Source of the DNA: Ktedonobacter racemifer
Lineage (GTDB): Bacteria > Chloroflexota > DTOL01 > JACQYG01
Length of the DNA stretch: 8,540 nt
Direction of reading: 5' to 3'
NCBI GenBank assembly: GCA_020723545.1
Contig: DYIS01000022.1
Span: 1-8,540, forward strand
Shown here: positions 5,785 to 8,540 of the stretch, piece after piece
How the letters are laid out: the number at the start of each line of letters is the position of its first letter
Position numbering within the stretch: position 1 is the stretch's first letter
Position numbers and translations under genes: made by a program
The notes under the pieces: model-generated
Databases searched by the model: none
Told to the model about the DNA's origin: nothing
The model's input: the letters and a program-made list of their open reading frames with translations, nothing else

Positions 5785-5890
5785 ACACCTGGCGGCATGG
5801 AAAGCCGGCCTGGCACCGGCGCCTGGTGAAGAGACCAGCTTTTGGCCCCCCGTTCTGTCCCAGGTGTCCGCAGCGAGCCCTCAAGGCTGC
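5785..5890 (+). promoter_or_regulatory. Candidate structured leader of rpsU
   Basis: ACACCTGG (5785-5792) pairs perfectly with CCAGGTGT (5860-5867). It encloses two hairpins: GCCGG/CCGGC at 5804-5820 and CTGGT-GAAGAG-ACCAG at 5823-5838. Together these form a three-way junction. A further hairpin, GCAGC/GCTGC at 5870-5890, or AGCC/GGCT within it, ends right at the rpsU ATG and holds the weak AAGG ribosome site (5883-5886). This is consistent with translational control, by analogy with ribosomal-protein leaders. The assignment is inferred from sequence pairing only. Confidence 0.45.
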
Positions 5891-6082
5891 ATGCACGTGG
5901 AACTCAGGCCGGAGGAGACGCTGGAAAGCATGCTCAGCCGGTTCAGGAAAGGTGTAGCCCTGGAGGGGATCATCCGATCTTTTCGGGAGAAAGCGCGTTT
6001 CACGACCAAGAGGGAGAAGGAGAAACGAAAGCGGCTCCGGGCTGCCCGTCGGCGGCGAAGAGCAGAGCGCTCATCGCGCTGA
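5891..6082 (+). CDS. rpsU: 30S ribosomal protein bS21
   Basis: Small-subunit ribosomal protein located near the anti-Shine-Dalgarno end of 16S rRNA and involved in initiation. The 63-aa protein shows the family signature throughout: HVELRPEETLESMLSRFRKG (2-21), then GIIRSFREKARFTTKREK (26-43), and a very basic RRRRRAERSSR tail. Length is normal. The ATG at 5891 gives the typical MxVxLRP start. A GTG at 5864 in frame would add nine unrelated residues and lacks a ribosome site. The ribosome site of the chosen start is weak (AAGG, 4 bases away) and can be folded into a hairpin. It follows the zinc-ribbon gene and ends 40 bases before a strong hairpin shared with the convergent PadR gene. Confidence 0.95.
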   Translation: MHVELRPEETLESMLSRFRKGVALEGIIRSFREKARFTTKREKEKRKRLRAARRRRRAERSSR

Positions 6083-6122
6083 GGCAGTCGGCCCGCCGAG
6101 GATGACCGTTTCTCGCAACCAA

Positions 6123-6157
6123 ACAAGTCCGCCCCGATCTTATCGGGGCGGACTTGT
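6123..6157. terminator. Bidirectional hairpin between rpsU and the PadR gene
   Basis: ACAAGTCCGCCCCGAT (6123-6138) pairs exactly with 6142-6157 over a CTT loop, giving 16 base pairs. On the minus strand the stem is followed by TTGGTT after ending in TTGT, a moderate U-rich tail. On the plus strand the stem ends ACTTGTCATT, a poorer tail. The last base of the stem is also part of the stop codon of the PadR gene. It most likely terminates the PadR transcript and probably blocks rpsU readthrough. Confidence 0.75.
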
Positions 6158-6681
6158 CATTCCGGCTGGACCAGGTGCTCCAGCCATTCTAGCTCCAGCT
6201 CCAGGTGCTTCAAGGCGTGCCCGAGGGTCTCGACGGCCAGCGGGTCACCGGCACCGGCCTTGGTGGCTGCCAGCTGGCCTTGTAGCTGCGTAGCCCATTT
6301 CTGCAGCGCGGCCTGGCGCTTTTTTATCAGTGCCATGGCCCGGCCTGGCGGGAGCTGGTCCATGAAGTAGATGCCCAGGCCCAGTCTCAGGTGAGGCTTG
6401 TCGGCTGAGGCGAGGTTTTTTTCCAGGAGTGAGACGAACTGCCCGTGCCCTTTCTCGGTCAGGGAATAGACCTGGCGCTCGGGAAGGTTCCCGGTCCGTT
6501 GGGCCTTCGCTGTTACCCAGCCCTGATTCTTGAGCTTGCGCAGGGAATAGTAGATGGCGCTCTGGCTCACGTTCAGCCAGGCATAGATACCCTGGGTCTT
6601 GGCGGTATGGTGGAGCTGGTAGCCGTGCATGGGTCCGCTGTTCAAGAGGCCAAGGACCAGCAAATCAACCTTAGAGGGCAA
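6157..6681 (-). CDS. PadR-family transcriptional regulator
   Basis: 174-aa predicted dimeric winged-helix repressor. Residues 5-80 form the PadR DNA-binding domain: LLVLGLLNSGPMHGYQLHH, then the recognition-helix region VSQSAIYYSLRKLKNQGWV (38-56), and the wing RQVYSLTEKG (69-78). Residues 80-172 are long helices rich in Leu, Gln and Glu, matching the C-terminal dimerisation (Vir_act_alpha_C-like) domain. I chose the TTG at 6681 because GAGGTG ends 6 bases before it and the frame then begins MPSKVDLLVL. A TTG at 6705 would coincide with the predicted transcription start and lacks a ribosome site. The ligand and targets are unknown. PadR genes usually sit beside the transporter or other gene they control, but no such partner is adjacent here. 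Confidence 0.92.
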   Translation of the reverse strand: MPSKVDLLVLGLLNSGPMHGYQLHHTAKTQGIYAWLNVSQSAIYYSLRKLKNQGWVTAKAQRTGNLPERQVYSLTEKGHGQFVSLLEKNLASADKPHLRLGLGIYFMDQLPPGRAMALIKKRQAALQKWATQLQGQLAATKAGAGDPLAVETLGHALKHLELELEWLEHLVQPE

Positions 6682-6710
6682 AGGTTTCACCTCGTGATAT
6701 TGCAATTGAT

Positions 6711-6739
6711 ACTATACTCAACAGGGGCCCTATTGTCAA
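6711..6739 (-). promoter_or_regulatory. Promoter of the PadR gene
   Basis: On the minus strand, TTGACA (6739-6734) and TATAGT (6716-6711) are exactly 17 bp apart, a near-perfect housekeeping promoter. Transcription would start near 6704. The direct repeat AGTATAGTAT overlaps the -10, and CAATTG lies just downstream. Either could be an autoregulatory PadR site, but no strong dyad decides it. Confidence 0.8.
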
Positions 6740-6910
6740 GGCATGGGTCTTGCGGTTACCCACTTTGTCGGAGATGGGTGCAGGTAGATGTTCAGTAATG
6801 GCTTGGCGCCTAAAGCCATAATTAGAGAAGGCCTCTAGCTCAGTTAAATTCCACTTGGGTAGCACGTCGCTGGCCTCCGGAAACCTCCTACACAAGGGTA
6901 GATACCTGCG
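6740..6910. other. Divergent intergenic region
   Basis: No supported gene lies between the PadR promoter and the promoter of the three-gene operon. A minus-strand open frame (6671-6919) crosses the PadR promoter and lacks a recognisable domain. A GCCTCTAGCTCAGTT stretch near 6830 recalls a tRNA D-arm, but no full cloverleaf follows. Confidence 0.6.
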
Positions 6911-6924
6911 AGTACTCAAGTACT
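6911..6924. promoter_or_regulatory. Tandem AGTACT palindromes upstream of the three-gene operon promoter
   Basis: AGTACT occurs at 6911-6916 and 6919-6924, separated by CA. The first is part of the 8-bp palindrome GAGTACTC. The pair as a whole is a near-perfect dyad ending 8 bases before the -35. A candidate operator for the downstream toxin-like operon. Confidence 0.45.
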
Positions 6925-6932
6925 AGGGGTGG

Positions 6933-6961
6933 TTGACAAAGCCCTCCTCCAGTGCTAATAT
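6933..6961 (+). promoter_or_regulatory. Promoter of the three-gene operon
   Basis: TTGACA (6933-6938) and TAATAT (6956-6961) are separated by exactly 17 bp. Transcription would start near 6968, leaving about 54 bases of leader before the GTG at 7022. This argues against the upstream in-frame TTG at 6971 as start. Confidence 0.8.
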
Positions 6962-7021
6962 TGGGCCGCGTTGATCCAAGTCAGGGGTTTGAGGGCCAAG
7001 AGCAAGAGGGGAGCGCCAACA

Positions 7022-7645
7022 GTGGAGATTAGCCATTGGGCTATTCTGCAAACGAATATTACGCTCGTTTATGATGCTGTTAACCTCGAAGACATTGACC
7101 GCAACGCTCTACGACGCCAGATCGTTCCTGAGACCCCTCCGGTTGTCACCGAGATCCCCGGAGAGATGATCGCATTGGTGTATCCTACTATGCAGGTCGC
7201 TTGCATCCTGGGAGACCGCCGAGTCCGAGTGAACGATGGTAGCCAGCAAACGATTGGCAATCGACCTCTCGCTGCGATAACATTAGCGACAGCCGGTCTC
7301 ATTGACCGACAGAGACTCTTGGCTTACGGCTTCAACTATGACATCCTCTTGACTCTATCTGGAGTAGATGACTCGGGTCGCCTCCTAACAGAGAACTTTC
7401 TCCTGGAACCAAGCCAGTTGGCCCATCGGCTAAATGCACAACTTCATGCCACCAGCTTGCGCCTTAACTATGCCCGCCAGGGAACCCGCTATGAACTGGC
7501 CCTGGAGCCAGACCAGGCTGGTCGCATCAAAGCGCATCTAAATGTCCACTTTGAAGGCCCGGAATGCTTGCCAAATGCCGATACGTTGCAGGCTTCCTTT
7601 CAGTCTGAATTTGATGGACTGATTGCCACGCTTCGGAACCTGTAG
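7022..7645 (+). CDS. Unrecognised 207-aa protein, first gene of the MazF-like operon
   Basis: I do not recognise a family. The predicted cytoplasmic protein (no signal peptide or membrane helix) looks alpha/beta. It has several short hydrophobic strands (WAILQTNITLVYDAV 6-20, MIALVYPTMQVACILG 49-64, YDILLTLSGV 106-115), then LTENFLLEPSQLAHRLNAQL and a beta-rich end (RYELALEPDQAGRIKAHLNV, 156-175) with a final helix (residues 187-207). I see no catalytic motif. The start is the GTG at 7022, 8 bases after GAGGGGAG; an in-frame TTG at 6971 would be almost leaderless. It is the first gene after a strong promoter and is separated by only 15 bases from the next gene. Two genes downstream is a MazF-like protein, so it may be an antitoxin-side, chaperone or effector component of that module, but this is inference. 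Confidence 0.75.
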   Translation: MEISHWAILQTNITLVYDAVNLEDIDRNALRRQIVPETPPVVTEIPGEMIALVYPTMQVACILGDRRVRVNDGSQQTIGNRPLAAITLATAGLIDRQRLLAYGFNYDILLTLSGVDDSGRLLTENFLLEPSQLAHRLNAQLHATSLRLNYARQGTRYELALEPDQAGRIKAHLNVHFEGPECLPNADTLQASFQSEFDGLIATLRNL

Positions 7646-7660
7646 TTAGGTGGGGCGATA

Positions 7661-8044
7661 ATGATCACTCAAGTTCTTTCGACAACCAGTACAACCTCTC
7701 TATCGTGGCAGCCCTGGTTTGCCGGTGGCCTGGCCCCTGCTGGATCGCCGCTGGTCGACGAGCGCGGATGCCCTTGGATTGGTCATCTCGTTTCCGGGTA
7801 CTGGGCTCCCGCCCGGGACTTACAACGGCTCAGAACCGAGGCAGCCATCCTCGGCGTCATGAACGAGGTGAGTCTGCCCGAGCGCATCCAGGTTTTGGAC
7901 TATCTTGGGCTGGTGGAAAGCTGGGCCTCAGCTTATGACCGCGATGTGGTCGAGACAGAGGCGCGCCTTGGCAGTGCCGCGTCCGAGGAGCCCTATGACA
8001 ACGCTTATTTCGAAGCGATGGAGTTACAAAAGGCCTTGCCCTGA
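7661..8044 (+). CDS. Unrecognised acidic 127-aa protein, possible antitoxin
   Basis: I do not recognise a family. The N-terminus (1-15) is rich in Ser/Thr, followed by an aromatic stretch WQPWFAGG (16-23). Residues 35-105 look mainly helical, with ARDLQRLRTEAAILGVMNEV and LPERIQVLDYLGLVESWASA. The C-terminus is clearly acidic (ETEARLGSAASEEPYDNAYF) and ends in EAMELQKALP. The ATG at 7661 has AGGTGG 7 bases upstream. It lies 15 bases after the first gene of the operon and 23 bases before the MazF-like gene. Position immediately before a toxin-like gene, small size and an acidic tail are typical of antitoxins of MazF/PemK toxins. No ribbon-helix-helix or AbrB-like DNA-binding motif is obvious. 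Confidence 0.75.
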   Translation: MITQVLSTTSTTSLSWQPWFAGGLAPAGSPLVDERGCPWIGHLVSGYWAPARDLQRLRTEAAILGVMNEVSLPERIQVLDYLGLVESWASAYDRDVVETEARLGSAASEEPYDNAYFEAMELQKALP

Positions 8045-8067
8045 AACAAGGCTCACCCTTCACATTT

Positions 8068-8540
8068 ATGACCGTAACCTTTAGCCTCTACCGGCGCGAT
8101 CCCGCTCCTGTCTTGCGACGGGGAGCCATCTTCCAGTACTGCCCCATCTTCTGGCTTGAGCCGCCTTTATGGATTCTTCGTGACTGTCGTTGGGGGGCGG
8201 TGCCTCGGACTGCTTATCTGTACCAACTTGATGAGCTTCAAGACGCCTTCCGCATCGCTGCCCAGAACAACCAGGAAGATGTGGTCGCCAGAGCCAAGGT
8301 TCGCTACATCGTGATCCTCTCCCGGGATCATGAGATACAACGGCCCGAGTTCAAAGAACTGCTGGTTGCCCCAACGTACACGGTAGATCATCGAGTGCAT
8401 AAACCGGAGTTTATCTGCCAACTTCGGGCTGGACGCTATCCAGAGTTGTTCTATCTCCCCAGCGATCCTGCCTTTCCCGAGATCGCCGAGTCGTACGTCG
8501 ACCTGCGAAAGGTACAGTCTCTGGATAAACGGTTCTTGTC
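8068..8540 (+). CDS. MazF/PemK-like toxin, 3' partial
   Basis: Predicted endoribonuclease-like growth inhibitor, open to the window end (157 codons, no stop). Segments in MazF order are LRRGAIFQY (16-24, the first strand and loop), KVRYIVILSRD (77-87, matching the usual RPVLVLS strand), KELLVAPTYT (96-105, matching VxVVPITS), and AESYVDLRKVQSLDKRFL (140-157, matching the conserved SVVxxDQIRTxDKxRL). The usual spacing between the first two is exceeded: residues 25-76 form an insertion that includes a helix-like stretch (YLYQLDELQDAFRIAAQNNQ). The ATG at 8068 is the first suitable start after the preceding gene, although its ribosome site is weak (AAGG, 16 bases away). The fold match is my reading of motifs and not a database hit. 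Without the end I cannot say whether it is full length or fused to another domain. Confidence 0.7.
   Translation, partial: MTVTFSLYRRDPAPVLRRGAIFQYCPIFWLEPPLWILRDCRWGAVPRTAYLYQLDELQDAFRIAAQNNQEDVVARAKVRYIVILSRDHEIQRPEFKELLVAPTYTVDHRVHKPEFICQLRAGRYPELFYLPSDPAFPEIAESYVDLRKVQSLDKRFL

Noticed and set aside
6828..6905. tRNA-like stretch (CTCTAGCTCAGTT)
   Set aside because: Only a D-arm-like sequence is present; no anticodon arm, GGTTCGAATCC-type T-arm or acceptor pairing could be found.
6671..6919. Minus-strand open frame of 82 codons overlapping the PadR start
   Set aside because: It runs through the PadR promoter and start in another frame and shows no domain I recognise.
8167..8421. Minus-strand open frame of 84 codons
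   Set aside because: It is antisense to the MazF-like gene, whose plus-strand frame is open to the window end and has recognisable motifs.

Overview
The window reads as a chromosomal piece of an anaerobic bacterium. The first 3.5 kb is very GC-rich (one sampled 60-base line, 1381-1440, has 43 G+C) and carries a nickel carbon monoxide dehydrogenase operon. A bS21 ribosomal protein rules out archaea. The small zinc-ribbon proteins, palindromic repeats and GCCCCG-core hairpins resemble what I know of Chloroflexota/Dehalococcoidia-type genomes, but that placement is inference and no rRNA is present to confirm it.

Region 1 (1-3558, + strand) is a tight three-gene operon: cooS (5' end outside the window), a CooF-like protein with four [4Fe-4S] clusters, and an FAD/NAD(H) oxidoreductase. 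All visible catalytic residues of CooS are present. The gene order predicts an electron path from CO through CooS and CooF to the flavoprotein and NAD(P), or the reverse. Region 2 (3559-4455) is a long spacer followed by a hicB-hicA toxin-antitoxin pair of clearly lower GC (25 of 60 G+C in 4381-4440). It has its own -10 element and a perfect 14-bp palindrome upstream.

Region 3 (4456-5320) holds a small double zinc-ribbon gene whose 3' end appears to have been rewritten by a 43-bp insertion flanked by 9-bp direct repeats. About 360 bases of non-coding DNA follow, packed with at least six different inverted repeats. Region 4 (5321-6160) has a promoter, a structured leader, a zinc-ribbon (zf-trcl-like) gene and rpsU. 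A foldable leader precedes rpsU, and a strong hairpin shared with the converging gene ends the region.

Region 5 (6157-6739, - strand) is a PadR-family regulator with a near-consensus promoter. Region 6 (6911-8540, + strand) has a near-consensus promoter preceded by two AGTACT palindromes, followed by three tightly spaced genes: an unrecognised 207-aa protein, an unrecognised acidic 127-aa protein, and a MazF/PemK-like protein cut by the window end. This last operon is the best candidate here for an undescribed system, possibly a three-component toxin-antitoxin module.
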